In this document: in pieces, positions 27,879 to 36,831 of the stretch | Layout: each line of letters opens with the position of its first letter | Numbering within the stretch: position 1 is the stretch's first letter | Assembly: GCA_902609685.1 (NCBI GenBank) | Contig: CACLSR010000002.1 | Coordinates: forward strand, 186,001-250,000 | Direction of reading: 5' to 3' | Origin: an uncultured Pelagibacteraceae bacterium | GTDB lineage: Bacteria > Pseudomonadota > Alphaproteobacteria > Pelagibacterales > Pelagibacteraceae | Length of the DNA: 64,000 nucleotides | Notes under the pieces: generated by a model | Seen by the model: only the letters and a program-made list of their open reading frames with translations | Database searches by the model: none | Told to the model about the DNA's origin: nothing | Made by a program: the position numbers and the translations under genes

Positions 27879-28949
27879 TTAATTAGAAGTTAAATATATT
27901 AATTTTTTTTTATAAACATCTATTAAGCTATTTTTCCAAGAAACGTTTAGTTTATTATCAAAAAAGTTATTTAATTCTTCGGGATTAAAAGTTGTTTTCA
28001 AATCAAAATTATCATACGAAATTAATGATATTTCTTTAGTTTTAAATTTTTTAATAAACTTGACATAATTGTAAATTACTGTTTTAGGCATTTCAACAAA
28101 ACTGGCAGCATTATGAAAATGATCTATTTCAGTTTCTACTTTTTCTATTAACCATGGTGGAATACAAAAAATTTCCAATTCGTTATTTTTAGAAAAATTA
28201 ATCTTGTCTAAATTTCTTAATTCTAGATAGTCTTTGACTTTTTCTTTATAATGATGCCTCAAATATTCTGTACCAACATAAATATTTGGAACTGCATCTA
28301 AATAAAGAATTTTTTTTATATTAGGGAAATTTGTGATTAAAAAATGTATATTTGTTCCAAATCCTCCTCCAATTTCAAAAAAACTTGTGATATTTTCAAA
28401 TTTAAAAGATTTAGATAATTTATCAATCCTATCTGCTATTGCCAAGTAATGACATGAGTAATTTTTATTTAAATATTCAAATGATTGAACACATCCAAAA
28501 TCAGTTGTATTCTTAAATTTAAATTTGTTTATTAAATTTTGAACATTTTGATTATTTTTATAGACGATTGCTTGGTTTTTAATAAATAAATCGAGGTAAT
28601 CTTTTGTTATTTTTAATTGTCCATTGAAAATTTTGTTTAATACAGGTAAGGAAAATAATTTTCCAACAATTCTTCCTTTAATATTGAATTCATTTCTAAT
28701 ATCTAAAACCAAGTTGTCAGCAAAAGAGGTTCCAATCCCGGCGGTTGTTCCTCTAAAATCTGCGAGACCTTTTTTTTTTATTTCAAGTATTGCTCTACTA
28801 TTTTTGTAATCCCAGTATGGACCAGATGAGTAAAGCGTTTTATCAATTTTTTTTTCATCTTTTATCAATTCATTAAGAAGCATAACATTAATAATCTTTA
28901 AAGGGGGCGTTTTGTTGACAGATGCCCTGAACTTTGTATCATTTTTCAT
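27879..28949 (-). CDS. Putative sugar O-methyltransferase
   Basis: A 356-residue protein that matches the pattern of the putative sugar O-methyltransferase family found in polysaccharide clusters. YWDYKNSRAILEI and the GIGTSFADN segment are seen in the N-terminal half, and a SAM-binding loop FFEIGGGFGTNIHFL follows near residue 195, then YLDAVPNIYVGTEYL. It contains no signal peptide or membrane span. It is the first gene of the island, with a 131-bp intergenic region before it. Sugar methylation is inferred from family resemblance and the neighbouring glycosyltransferase. Confidence 0.77.
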   Translation of the reverse strand: MKNDTKFRASVNKTPPLKIINVMLLNELIKDEKKIDKTLYSSGPYWDYKNSRAILEIKKKGLADFRGTTAGIGTSFADNLVLDIRNEFNIKGRIVGKLFSLPVLNKIFNGQLKITKDYLDLFIKNQAIVYKNNQNVQNLINKFKFKNTTDFGCVQSFEYLNKNYSCHYLAIADRIDKLSKSFKFENITSFFEIGGGFGTNIHFLITNFPNIKKILYLDAVPNIYVGTEYLRHHYKEKVKDYLELRNLDKINFSKNNELEIFCIPPWLIEKVETEIDHFHNAASFVEMPKTVIYNYVKFIKKFKTKEISLISYDNFDLKTTFNPEELNNFFDNKLNVSWKNSLIDVYKKKLIYLTSN

Positions 28950-29054
28950 GAGTAATTTAAATTGAAAATCAAGACTTGGTACTCAAATGACACCATCATG
29001 ACGCCTACAAATATAAAAGTAAATATTTTAAAATGATTGTATAGTATTTTTAGA

Positions 29055-29075
29055 GGCGTTCTGTTGCTAAGTGCC
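29055..29075 (+). repeat. Direct repeat, right copy bounding the glycan island
   Basis: A 21-bp element 5 bp beyond the rnhA stop codon (rnhA is on the other strand). It is the same on the plus strand as the copy at 25218-25239 apart from one gap and two substitutions, sharing TCTGTTGCTA and GTGCC. The ends extend to AGGC/GCCT and can pair. The rest of the 131-bp gap (28950-29080) has no recognised gene; it holds a GGTACTC...AAATGAC element close to the methyltransferase start that recurs with a 7-bp insertion at about 27777. Confidence 0.6.
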
Positions 29076-29080
29076 TTTAA

Positions 29081-29503
29081 CTATAAGTTAGCAGCATCTT
29101 TAGCGAGTAAATCTACCTCATTATTTAATTGATCATTTGAATGGGCTTTTACCCAGTTCCAACTTATTTCAAACTCATTATTTAGTAGATCTAATTCTGT
29201 CCAAAGTGCTTTATTGCTCACTTCTTTTCTGTTTGCAGTTTTCCATCCATTTTTTTTCCAATTGTGTATCCACTCTGTTATCCCAGACTTTACGTATTTA
29301 GAGTCTGTAAAAATTTGAACTTTGCTTCCTTTTGGAATTTTTTTAAGGGCTTGTATAGGTGCTAATAATTCCATTTGATTATTTGTCGTATCTTTTTTAC
29401 TTCCTTTGAGTTCAGTTTTTTCTCCGTCATTTAATATTATTGCTGCCCAACCACCATTGCCTGGATTACCAAGACATGAACCATCAGTATAAATTTTAAT
29501 CAT
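29081..29503 (-). CDS. rnhA: Ribonuclease HI
   Basis: Degrades the RNA strand of RNA-DNA hybrids. The four catalytic acidic residues are visible: D7 in YTDGSCLGNPG, E45 in NNQMELLAP, D67 in IFTDSKYV and D131 near the end in NNEVDLLAKDA, with the conserved His in VKAHSNDQ. 140 aa is slightly short, as is usual for compact bacterial forms. Start overlaps the thrB stop by one base. Confidence 0.97.
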   Translation of the reverse strand: MIKIYTDGSCLGNPGNGGWAAIILNDGEKTELKGSKKDTTNNQMELLAPIQALKKIPKGSKVQIFTDSKYVKSGITEWIHNWKKNGWKTANRKEVSNKALWTELDLLNNEFEISWNWVKAHSNDQLNNEVDLLAKDAANL

Positions 29504-30468
29504 TAAACTAAATAATCCCTATAGTTTTTTAAATTATTATGAATTACCAGTTTTTGATAATATTCTCTTGGATCTTTAATTTTTATCAAAGCAGTTTTTG
29601 GAGTATTTGTATAGTCGTAAAGTCTTGTCAGAAAATATCTCATCGCAGCAGCTCGGCATAAAATATTCAATGATTTTTTTTCAATTTCAGAGATCTTTTT
29701 AATACCCTGATATCCTCTAATCAAATTTTTAACCTTTTTTTTATTTAATTGAAATTGTGACTTTTTTTTATCAAAACACAGAGCATTGATACATATTGCT
29801 ATTTCATACATAAAATAATCGTTTGCAGCAAAATAAAAATCAATAATTCCAGATACCTTATTATTTTTGAAAAATATATTATCGATAAAAAGATCACCGT
29901 GTATTAATCCATTCGGCAATTTTTTTGGCCATTTATTTTTAATTTCTCTAAAATTACTTTTGAGAAACTTTTCTAAATTAATGAATTTTTTTGATTTAAA
30001 TTTAATACTTTTTAATAATGGATTTAAATTTCTTATATTCATTGAGTTTTTTCTAAACAATCTTATTTTTTTTGAGGAAGAGTGCATTTGAGCTACAATT
30101 TTTCCAATATCATAACAATTTTTCAAAGTGAGATTTTTTTTATCTTTTCCATCAAGAAATGAAACAATACAAGCAACCTTATTCTTGATTTTAAATAGAT
30201 ATTTTCCATCACGATTTTTCAATGGTTTTGGACATCTTATCTTTAGATCATTTAGTTGATCCATTAATTTCATAAAAAAAGGTATTTCTTTTTTTTGAAC
30301 TCTTTTTTCGAAAATAGTTAGTATAAATTTATTTTTTTTTGATTTTAATAAATAATTAGTATTTTCAATTCCTTGCTTTATACCTTTAAAACTTAAAAAT
30401 TTTTGGTTTTCAAATTTCTTATTAATATACGAAATGTCTTTCTTATTTATCTTTGTGTAAACAGCCAT
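29503..30468 (-). CDS. thrB: Homoserine kinase, ThrB type II
   Basis: Phosphorylates homoserine ahead of threonine synthase. It has the aminoglycoside-phosphotransferase-like fold rather than the GHMP fold: GIENTNYLL near residue 34, catalytic LIHGDLFIDNIFF and the metal-binding IIDFYFAANDYFMYE. 321 aa is normal for this alphaproteobacterial type. Its ATG directly follows the ispH stop and it overlaps rnhA by one base; the ispH-thrB-rnhA order is common in alphaproteobacteria. Confidence 0.93.
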   Translation of the reverse strand: MAVYTKINKKDISYINKKFENQKFLSFKGIKQGIENTNYLLKSKKNKFILTIFEKRVQKKEIPFFMKLMDQLNDLKIRCPKPLKNRDGKYLFKIKNKVACIVSFLDGKDKKNLTLKNCYDIGKIVAQMHSSSKKIRLFRKNSMNIRNLNPLLKSIKFKSKKFINLEKFLKSNFREIKNKWPKKLPNGLIHGDLFIDNIFFKNNKVSGIIDFYFAANDYFMYEIAICINALCFDKKKSQFQLNKKKVKNLIRGYQGIKKISEIEKKSLNILCRAAAMRYFLTRLYDYTNTPKTALIKIKDPREYYQKLVIHNNLKNYRDYLV

Positions 30469-31413
30469 TTAATTCAATTTTTTTGGAACACGAAAAACGA
30501 CGTTTTCTTTTATAATTTCCACTTCTTCTATAGTGACTGTAAATTTATTTTTCAATTCTTTAATGAAATTTTCGACAAGTATTTCAGGGGCAGACGCACC
30601 AGATGAAATTCCGATGATACTTGAATTTTCAATTAAGTTGTATGGAATTTCACTTTGTGAGTGGATAAGTATAGAGTTTTCACACCCGGATTTTTTAGCA
30701 ACTTCAACAAGTCTTACTGAATTAGATGAATTTCGACTACCAATAATGAAAAATAGATCACACTTTTTTGCAATGTTTTTAACAGCCATTTGTCTATTAG
30801 TTGTTGCATAACAAATATCTTCTTTTGCAGGCTCTCTAATATTTGAAAATTTTTCCTTAAGTATTGATATTATTTCTTTTGTATCGTCCACTGATAGGGT
30901 TGTTTGAGTTACATAGGCAATCTTTTCAAAATTTTTTGGATCATAATTATTGGCTTCATCCTCATTTTGGATAAGATCGATAGACCCTTCAGGCAGTTGT
31001 CCCATTGTTCCAATTACTTCTGGATGATTTTCATGTCCTATTAAGATTAAATGGTATCCAGCCTTATGAAGATTTTCAGCCTCTCTATGAACTTTAGAAA
31101 CCAAGGGACATGTTGCATCAACATAGGTCATATTATAGTTTTTTGCATCCTGTGGGATTTTTTTTGGAACACCATGTGCAGAAAAAATAACTGGTCTTGT
31201 TTTGTCTTCAATTTCCTCAAGCTCTTCCACAAATATTGCACCTTTGTTCCTTAGGTCATCAACAACAAATTTATTGTGTACTATTTCATGTCTAACATAA
31301 ACTGGGGAACCATACTTTTGAATTGATTTTTCAACAATTTCAATTGCTCGTTCGACACCGGCACAAAATCCTCGCGGAGCAGATAACAATATTTTAAGTT
31401 CTTTGTTTTTCAT
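30469..31413 (-). CDS. ispH: 4-hydroxy-3-methylbut-2-enyl diphosphate reductase
   Basis: Last step of the MEP pathway, forming IPP and DMAPP on an iron-sulfur cluster. The three cluster Cys lie in PRGFCAGVERAI (C17), VDATCPLVSKVH and EDICYATTNRQ. Further conserved parts are IGHENHPEV and GASAPEILV. 314 aa is standard. Its start lies inside the end of blh (20-bp overlap), so isoprenoid precursor supply is linked to the carotenoid genes that use it. Confidence 0.97.
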   Translation of the reverse strand: MKNKELKILLSAPRGFCAGVERAIEIVEKSIQKYGSPVYVRHEIVHNKFVVDDLRNKGAIFVEELEEIEDKTRPVIFSAHGVPKKIPQDAKNYNMTYVDATCPLVSKVHREAENLHKAGYHLILIGHENHPEVIGTMGQLPEGSIDLIQNEDEANNYDPKNFEKIAYVTQTTLSVDDTKEIISILKEKFSNIREPAKEDICYATTNRQMAVKNIAKKCDLFFIIGSRNSSNSVRLVEVAKKSGCENSILIHSQSEIPYNLIENSSIIGISSGASAPEILVENFIKELKNKFTVTIEEVEIIKENVVFRVPKKLN

Positions 31414-32338
31414 TTTTATCTAAAAGATACTCAAGTAATATATGTGGAAATGTTAAAGACGCCAAACCTATAAAAATGACTTTAATAATCGAGTTATCAA
31501 AATCATATTTAAAATTGAGCAAATAAATACCAACTAAACAAATAATAGCAGTTAATATAGTAAGTGGCATAGCCTTTTGAATAAAAATCAATAACCCATT
31601 TTTAATATTATTTTTATCTAATTCGTAAATTAATGTGATGCTATGTCTTACAGAATGTAAAAAGCAAAAATAAGCCGTAAATGCTACTAAAGGAGAAAGA
31701 TAGTAATTTAAAATCAATATGGAAAAATAATCAAAAAAAATAGAAAAATTCTTAAAATTAAATTTTTTAATAAACAAAATAATACTCGAAATAGAACTTA
31801 AGATTATCCCCAAATCTATTAATTCATTATTCTCAATAAAACTTAAACTTGAATAAAAATTTTCATTATTAATTAATAACAATTTAAATATTGCTATAGT
31901 TTCATCAAAATGAAAATACAATGGTGCCCAAATAACAAGTGATCCTTTTATGAAATATAGTATCCCCATAAAGTGTGAGTTATAGTCATGCAAAAATTGT
32001 GTATCCTCTTTGCCAAAATGATATGAGGCAACCAGTAAAAATATTATTAATAAGATAGAAGGTATTAAAATCCAAAGTGTTACAACCACTACAGCTATAA
32101 AGATATATGAAATATAAAATAGAGCTATATTTTCAATTCTAAAAATCTTTAGAAGTTTACCACCTTTGACATGATCTAAAGACCCATGAGATACACCAAT
32201 AATTAAAATTAAAAATAAGCAAAATATTGGTGACAATATAAAGTTACTAAATTTAAATATTATTAAAGAAAAAATGTTACAGAATAAAAAAAAAATAAAA
32301 GAGTGATTGAGATTTATTTTTTTTATATTCATATTCAT
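31394..32338 (-). CDS. blh: Brp/Blh family beta-carotene 15,15'-dioxygenase
   Basis: Cleaves beta-carotene to retinal, the rhodopsin chromophore. It is a polytopic membrane protein with about eight hydrophobic segments. Iron-binding His candidates are seen in GVSHGSLDHVKGG near residue 50, ASYHFGKEDTQF, and FLHSVRHS, the typical Brp/Blh pattern. 314 aa is usual. The gene follows crtI-crtB-crtY and overlaps ispH. A rhodopsin gene is not in this window, so its use for proteorhodopsin is inference from the family. Confidence 0.92.
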   Translation of the reverse strand: MNMNIKKINLNHSFIFFLFCNIFSLIIFKFSNFILSPIFCLFLILIIGVSHGSLDHVKGGKLLKIFRIENIALFYISYIFIAVVVVTLWILIPSILLIIFLLVASYHFGKEDTQFLHDYNSHFMGILYFIKGSLVIWAPLYFHFDETIAIFKLLLINNENFYSSLSFIENNELIDLGIILSSISSIILFIKKFNFKNFSIFFDYFSILILNYYLSPLVAFTAYFCFLHSVRHSITLIYELDKNNIKNGLLIFIQKAMPLTILTAIICLVGIYLLNFKYDFDNSIIKVIFIGLASLTFPHILLEYLLDKNEKQRT

Positions 32339-32344
32339 TTAGGT

Positions 32345-33412
32345 TTAATAAAATAAAGCTTTGATAAAAATCCATTTTGGCATTTTTAAAATTATAGTCA
32401 AATCCTCAAGAAAATTACTCTTATTGGAAAGAAATTTGATAATTGTTTTAGGTGAACTTTGAAACATTTTAAAAAAAATTTCTGACATTTTTTTTGGATG
32501 TTTTTCAAGAACACGTAAAAATATTTCATCCAAATATTGATACTTTTTACCGATTTCAAATTTTTTAGTATTATGAATATTTTCAATATTTTTTCTAATA
32601 AATTTACTATGTTCTTGTATATTTAAAAAGGTATATCCTGTACTTAATCTTGTCATACCACCAGCAGTTCCAATATTAATTTTATTTTTTTCATTTTGAA
32701 ATGATGGGTAAAAAAGTGGAATTGCGCCCATCTCTTTATAAATAATTTTATAATTTTTTAAATTTAATTTCTTTTCGATATATTCTTTAATTTGTTGATC
32801 ATAATCTTTTTGAGAGTCATCGTTCATTTTTGAAAGCCAAGTACTCTCAATCAATGCTTTTTTTTTTGAGAAGGGAAGTGTGTAAAAAAAATGGACACTT
32901 TCCCTTTGATCACAATCAAAATCCATAAGATTAAAAATGTTTTCATCGAAATAATTATTCTCTGTCTCTATTTCAACTCCACAAAAGTGTTGCCATAAAT
33001 TTTTAAAGTCTTTTTTGATAGTAGGAACACTATTGAATATAAATGAATTTTTGATGTTGATATCTTTCAGTTCCTTTAAAAAAAAGATATTTTTATTTTT
33101 CTTTAATGAATTATTTATTTTCTCATAAAACAAACCACTATCGATGCTTTGATATGGATAATTTTCACATTCAAGAAAATTCGTTTTATTAGGTGCATTA
33201 ACTGAAAAATTTTTCCAATCTTTTATAACACAATCATCAAAATTATGCTCAGATACTCTCCAAAAAGACCAGGTCTTATCTCTTTTGTATTCATCTCGAG
33301 GTTCGATAATTGCCAAGGTTTTATTTTCTAATTTATTATGGATCTCTAATTCATAAGCTAGAGATAAACCAGCACAACCACCCCCAATAATTATGTAATC
33401 AAATTCTTTCAT
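32345..33412 (-). CDS. crtY: Lycopene beta-cyclase (CrtY type)
   Basis: Converts lycopene to beta-carotene. The FAD/NAD-binding start is DYIIIGGGCAGLSLAYEL; then come RDEYKRDKTWSFWR, typical of CrtY, and GTAGGMTRLSTGYTF in the C-terminal half. It contains 355 residues from the ATG at 33412; a TTG directly before it would add one residue. It overlaps crtB by 14 bp and ends 6 bp before blh. Confidence 0.93.
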   Translation of the reverse strand: MKEFDYIIIGGGCAGLSLAYELEIHNKLENKTLAIIEPRDEYKRDKTWSFWRVSEHNFDDCVIKDWKNFSVNAPNKTNFLECENYPYQSIDSGLFYEKINNSLKKNKNIFFLKELKDINIKNSFIFNSVPTIKKDFKNLWQHFCGVEIETENNYFDENIFNLMDFDCDQRESVHFFYTLPFSKKKALIESTWLSKMNDDSQKDYDQQIKEYIEKKLNLKNYKIIYKEMGAIPLFYPSFQNEKNKINIGTAGGMTRLSTGYTFLNIQEHSKFIRKNIENIHNTKKFEIGKKYQYLDEIFLRVLEKHPKKMSEIFFKMFQSSPKTIIKFLSNKSNFLEDLTIILKMPKWIFIKALFY

Positions 33413-34250
33413 CAAGATTAATTTCTTTATTAATCAATAAATGATCATGCTCGATTTGGTCATCATTTTTATTTAATAAAGAAAGTATAATTAGATCATA
33501 AATTGATAAAATCGTCTCTAGAACTTTTTCAAAGTTTGAAACGTAAATTTTTCCAGATTTACTATAATTTTCAAAGGTTTTTTTTTTCAAAATTTTATAT
33601 CCTATTTTTCTGTATATTCGTCTAGCAACTAATATACTAAATCTAAAGCTTAGTGGAATTTCTCTTATGGAATAAAATGAATTTTTATAAAATGTATCTG
33701 CAAGTTCAATAGTTGAATTAATTTCCTCAAAATTTCCATTTATATAAGATCTATTTTTTTTTGAGTCCTCAATCACATCTCTTGATATATTAGTGAGTTG
33801 CATTGCTATACCAAGATCGATTGCAGATTTAAGAGATTGTTTTTTGCTCACATTTAAAATTTTTGCCATCATCAGCCCGACTGTTCCAGCTACTCTATAA
33901 CAATAGATTAAAAGATCTTTTCTAGTATCTATTTTTACATTTTGTTTTATGTCCGACTCTATCCCGTCAAATAAATCATAAATTATTTCTAGAGAGATAT
34001 TGAATTCATTAATAATATTCCACATATTTTGAATAACAGAATTCTCAAAATTTTTTTGTTTAAAATCACTTACAAATTTTTGGAATTTTATTTTTTTTAT
34101 TTCTATTTCATCTTCGTCATCTGCGATATTATCTACAACTCTACAAAAATCGTATAAATAAGAACAATTTTTATAGGTTTTTTTTGGTAAAAAAAAACCA
34201 GCCCAATTAAATGATTTTGCGTAAATAGATAAGTAATTTTTAGAGGACAT
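33399..34250 (-). CDS. crtB: Phytoene synthase
   Basis: Condenses two geranylgeranyl diphosphates to phytoene. The first Asp-rich motif is in YDFCRVVDNIADDEDE and the second in LTNISRDVIED, which bind the Mg-diphosphate groups; SFNWAGFFLP lies near the N-terminus. 283 aa is normal. It overlaps crtI by one base and crtY by 14 bp. The substrate-forming crtE gene is absent from the window. Confidence 0.95.
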   Translation of the reverse strand: MSSKNYLSIYAKSFNWAGFFLPKKTYKNCSYLYDFCRVVDNIADDEDEIEIKKIKFQKFVSDFKQKNFENSVIQNMWNIINEFNISLEIIYDLFDGIESDIKQNVKIDTRKDLLIYCYRVAGTVGLMMAKILNVSKKQSLKSAIDLGIAMQLTNISRDVIEDSKKNRSYINGNFEEINSTIELADTFYKNSFYSIREIPLSFRFSILVARRIYRKIGYKILKKKTFENYSKSGKIYVSNFEKVLETILSIYDLIILSLLNKNDDQIEHDHLLINKEINLDERI

Positions 34251-35710
34251 TATAAAATTTTATCTAAAACCTTTGCTGAGGAAAGTACTCCAGGTACACC
34301 TGCCCCAGGATGAGTTCCCGCACCAACAAAATATAAATTGTTATAAATTTCAGATTTGTTATGAAATCTAAAGTAAGCAGATTGCGAGAATTTTGGTTGT
34401 ATAGAAAAACCAGAACCATATTTTGTATTGAGATCTTTTTCAAAATAGTCAGGTGTCAAATAAAAATCTTCAACAATATTTTCTTTTAAGTTTGGCATTA
34501 AGTCTTTTTCCATTTTTTCTACTACTAAATTTTTCATTTTTTCACCCTCTGACGACCAATCAATTTTTGATTGGTTATTGGGAACAGGAACTAGAACATA
34601 GAAACAATCATGTCCGTCTGGTGCCATGGATTTATCAGTGGCAGTGGGTCTATGTAGATAATAACTAATATCGTTATTTAATTTTTTATGATTAAAAATG
34701 TCATCAAGGTGCTCTTTATATTTATTGCCAAATTTAATGGTGTGATGTTCAACATTATCGTAGATTTTTTTGGTTCCAAAATAATAAACAAATAAACCCA
34801 TTGAATATTCCATTCTATTTTTTTTCCACTTAAACATAAAAGAATTATTACTCTGGCCATTTAACATTTTTTCATAAACACCCGGTGGATCTGCGTTACA
34901 AACAACTTTGTTTGCGCTTATTTTTTTTGAATTGTCTAATTGAACACCTGTAATCTCATTTTGGTTTGAAATTATTTGAGTTACCTCAGAACCTTTTATT
35001 ACCGTGATACCTTCTTCATTCATTAATTTTTCAAAACCACTTATGATATTTCCTGTTCCACCGATAGAATAGTGAATGCCCCATTTTTTTTCTAAGTATA
35101 AAATCAATCCATATATGGAGGTTGTGGTAAATGGATTTCCACCAACTAAAAGAGGATGCATGCTCAACATTCTTCTTAATTTTTCATTTTTAATATATGA
35201 TGATACTAGTGAATATACTGACTTATAGCTTTTGAGTTTGAGTAATGCGGGTAATTGTTTCATCATCACTGAAGGCTTGTCAAAGGGTACATCAGCTAGT
35301 TCTGTAAAACCTTTATCAAAAATTTTTTTGGTGAAATTAACAAGTTTTTCATATCCTTGAGCATCCTCTTTATTAATAAGCTCAATTTGTCTTTTCATTT
35401 CATTTTCGTCACCAGAATAATTAAACTTTGATTTATCCTCAAAAATGAATTGATACCAAACTTTAAGAGGTGTTAATTTAATATAATCATTTGGATTTTT
35501 TTGAAATAATTCAAATAATTCATTAATTAAGTATGGAGCTGTAATTACTGTTGGACCACCATCGTAAATGAACCCATTCTTTTTAAAAACTCTTGCTCTA
35601 CCCCCTAGGTCTTTGTGTTTTTCAATTAATGTAACATTGTGACCCTTAGCTTTAAGGCGAAGAGCAGCTGCTATACCACCAAAACCAGAACCTATAACTA
35701 CAGAATTCAT
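34250..35710 (-). CDS. crtI: Phytoene desaturase
   Basis: Desaturates phytoene to lycopene using FAD. The N-terminal dinucleotide-binding motif is VIGSGFGGIAAALRLKAKG, followed by LIEKHKDLGGRARV and GFIYDGGPTVIT; the C-terminal FAD-contact segment is YFVGAGTHPGAGVPGV. 486 aa matches CrtI. The ATG at 35710 is preceded by an in-frame GTG at 35713. The gene starts about 40 bp after the atpF stop on the same strand, so transcripts from the atp genes may read into it. Confidence 0.96.
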   Translation of the reverse strand: MNSVVIGSGFGGIAAALRLKAKGHNVTLIEKHKDLGGRARVFKKNGFIYDGGPTVITAPYLINELFELFQKNPNDYIKLTPLKVWYQFIFEDKSKFNYSGDENEMKRQIELINKEDAQGYEKLVNFTKKIFDKGFTELADVPFDKPSVMMKQLPALLKLKSYKSVYSLVSSYIKNEKLRRMLSMHPLLVGGNPFTTTSIYGLILYLEKKWGIHYSIGGTGNIISGFEKLMNEEGITVIKGSEVTQIISNQNEITGVQLDNSKKISANKVVCNADPPGVYEKMLNGQSNNSFMFKWKKNRMEYSMGLFVYYFGTKKIYDNVEHHTIKFGNKYKEHLDDIFNHKKLNNDISYYLHRPTATDKSMAPDGHDCFYVLVPVPNNQSKIDWSSEGEKMKNLVVEKMEKDLMPNLKENIVEDFYLTPDYFEKDLNTKYGSGFSIQPKFSQSAYFRFHNKSEIYNNLYFVGAGTHPGAGVPGVLSSAKVLDKIL

Positions 35711-35750
35711 CACGATAACTTATATTTTTTTGGATAAATTGTAAAAAGTA

Positions 35751-36248
35751 TTATGAGTTAATTTTTTTTAACTCTTCTTTAGTTTCTTCTAAATTTTTCT
35801 GAAACAGCGTATCAAGTTTAGATTTATCAACTGAGGTTGTTATTATTTTTTTTACAGAGTCTATGGCTATTTTAACAGATGCATCCTTAATCTCTTTGAT
35901 CGCTACCTCTCTCATTTGATTAATTTTATTTTTAGCCAAATTTTTCTTAATTTCTGAAGATTTATGAAATTTGTCATTAAGCTCAATGATTAATTTATCA
36001 GCATCTTTCTTTGCCTGATCAAGTATTTCTTTACTTTCAGATTGCGCTGTGTCTAATTTTTTCTGAGCATTATCTAATAATATCTTTGCTTCACTTCTCA
36101 GTTTCTCACTTTCATTAATCTCATTTTTTATGTCTGAGATTAATTTATTAAGAATAGTATTAATTTTTTGAGGTACTTTTAAATATATTAGACCCCCAAA
36201 AAATATTATAAAAGAGACTGCGACCCAAAAAGTTGAATCAATGACCAT
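35751..36248 (-). CDS. atpF: ATP synthase F0 subunit b
   Basis: Peripheral stalk subunit. One N-terminal transmembrane segment (about residues 5-24) is followed by a long charged coiled coil rich in Lys/Glu with repeated DxAKKDADK-type heptads. 165 aa is normal. Its ATG lies 11 bp inside the end of the preceding b' gene, showing the paired b'/b arrangement of alphaproteobacteria. It is the last ATP synthase gene before crtI. Confidence 0.92.
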   Translation of the reverse strand: MVIDSTFWVAVSFIIFFGGLIYLKVPQKINTILNKLISDIKNEINESEKLRSEAKILLDNAQKKLDTAQSESKEILDQAKKDADKLIIELNDKFHKSSEIKKNLAKNKINQMREVAIKEIKDASVKIAIDSVKKIITTSVDKSKLDTLFQKNLEETKEELKKINS

Positions 36249-36828
36249 AATATTTATCTCCGTTTTTTTTTACCAGATCATCAACAATCGCGGAGATACT
36301 GCTATTATTAACTTCTGCTCCAATTAATTTTTTTAAAATTTCAGTAGATGTTACTACTGCAATTTTATTAATTTTTTCTGGAGCACTTTGTCTTAAAGTA
36401 TCTATTTCTACTTCAGCTTTTTTAATTTCATCATCAATTTGTTTATCTAAAGTCTCTTTTTTAGAATTAATATTTTTGATTACTTTTTCTCTAGCATCTT
36501 TAAAAATATTTTTTGCTTCAATTTTACTTTTAAGAATAATCCCATCAAATTCTTTAAGTTTAGCTTCACTACTTTCTCTTTGTTTTTCAGCTGCCTCAAT
36601 ATTTTCTTGGATTTGTGATTTTCTTAATTCTAAGTTTGCACTTATCTTGGGCAGTATAAGTTTAGATAAAACAATATACAACACTCCAAAAGTGAGTACG
36701 AGCCAGAAAATTTGTGAAATCCAAAACTCTGGATCTAATTGAGGCATTCCTCCACTCTCCGCTGCAAAAATCTTTTTTGTAAAAAAGAAATTTGTAACTA
36801 ATGAATATAAAAATATTCTTTTAAACAT
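36238..36828 (-). CDS. atpF': ATP synthase F0 subunit b'
   Basis: Second stalk subunit (often called atpG or atpX in related genomes). It contains a hydrophobic start ending near AAES that could act as a cleaved or retained signal, the LDPEFWISQIFWLVLTFG membrane segment typical of b', and a coiled coil (about residues 75-160). 196 aa is slightly longer than b. The extra N-terminal stretch is common in b' proteins. It lies 3 bp after atpE. Confidence 0.9.
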   Translation of the reverse strand: MFKRIFLYSLVTNFFFTKKIFAAESGGMPQLDPEFWISQIFWLVLTFGVLYIVLSKLILPKISANLELRKSQIQENIEAAEKQRESSEAKLKEFDGIILKSKIEAKNIFKDAREKVIKNINSKKETLDKQIDDEIKKAEVEIDTLRQSAPEKINKIAVVTSTEILKKLIGAEVNNSSISAIVDDLVKKNGDKYYGH

Positions 36829-36831
36829 TAA

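Noticed and set aside
31394-35710. A complete proteorhodopsin photosystem
   Set aside because: Only the chromophore genes crtI, crtB, crtY and blh are present; no seven-helix rhodopsin with a retinal Lys and no crtE were found in the window.
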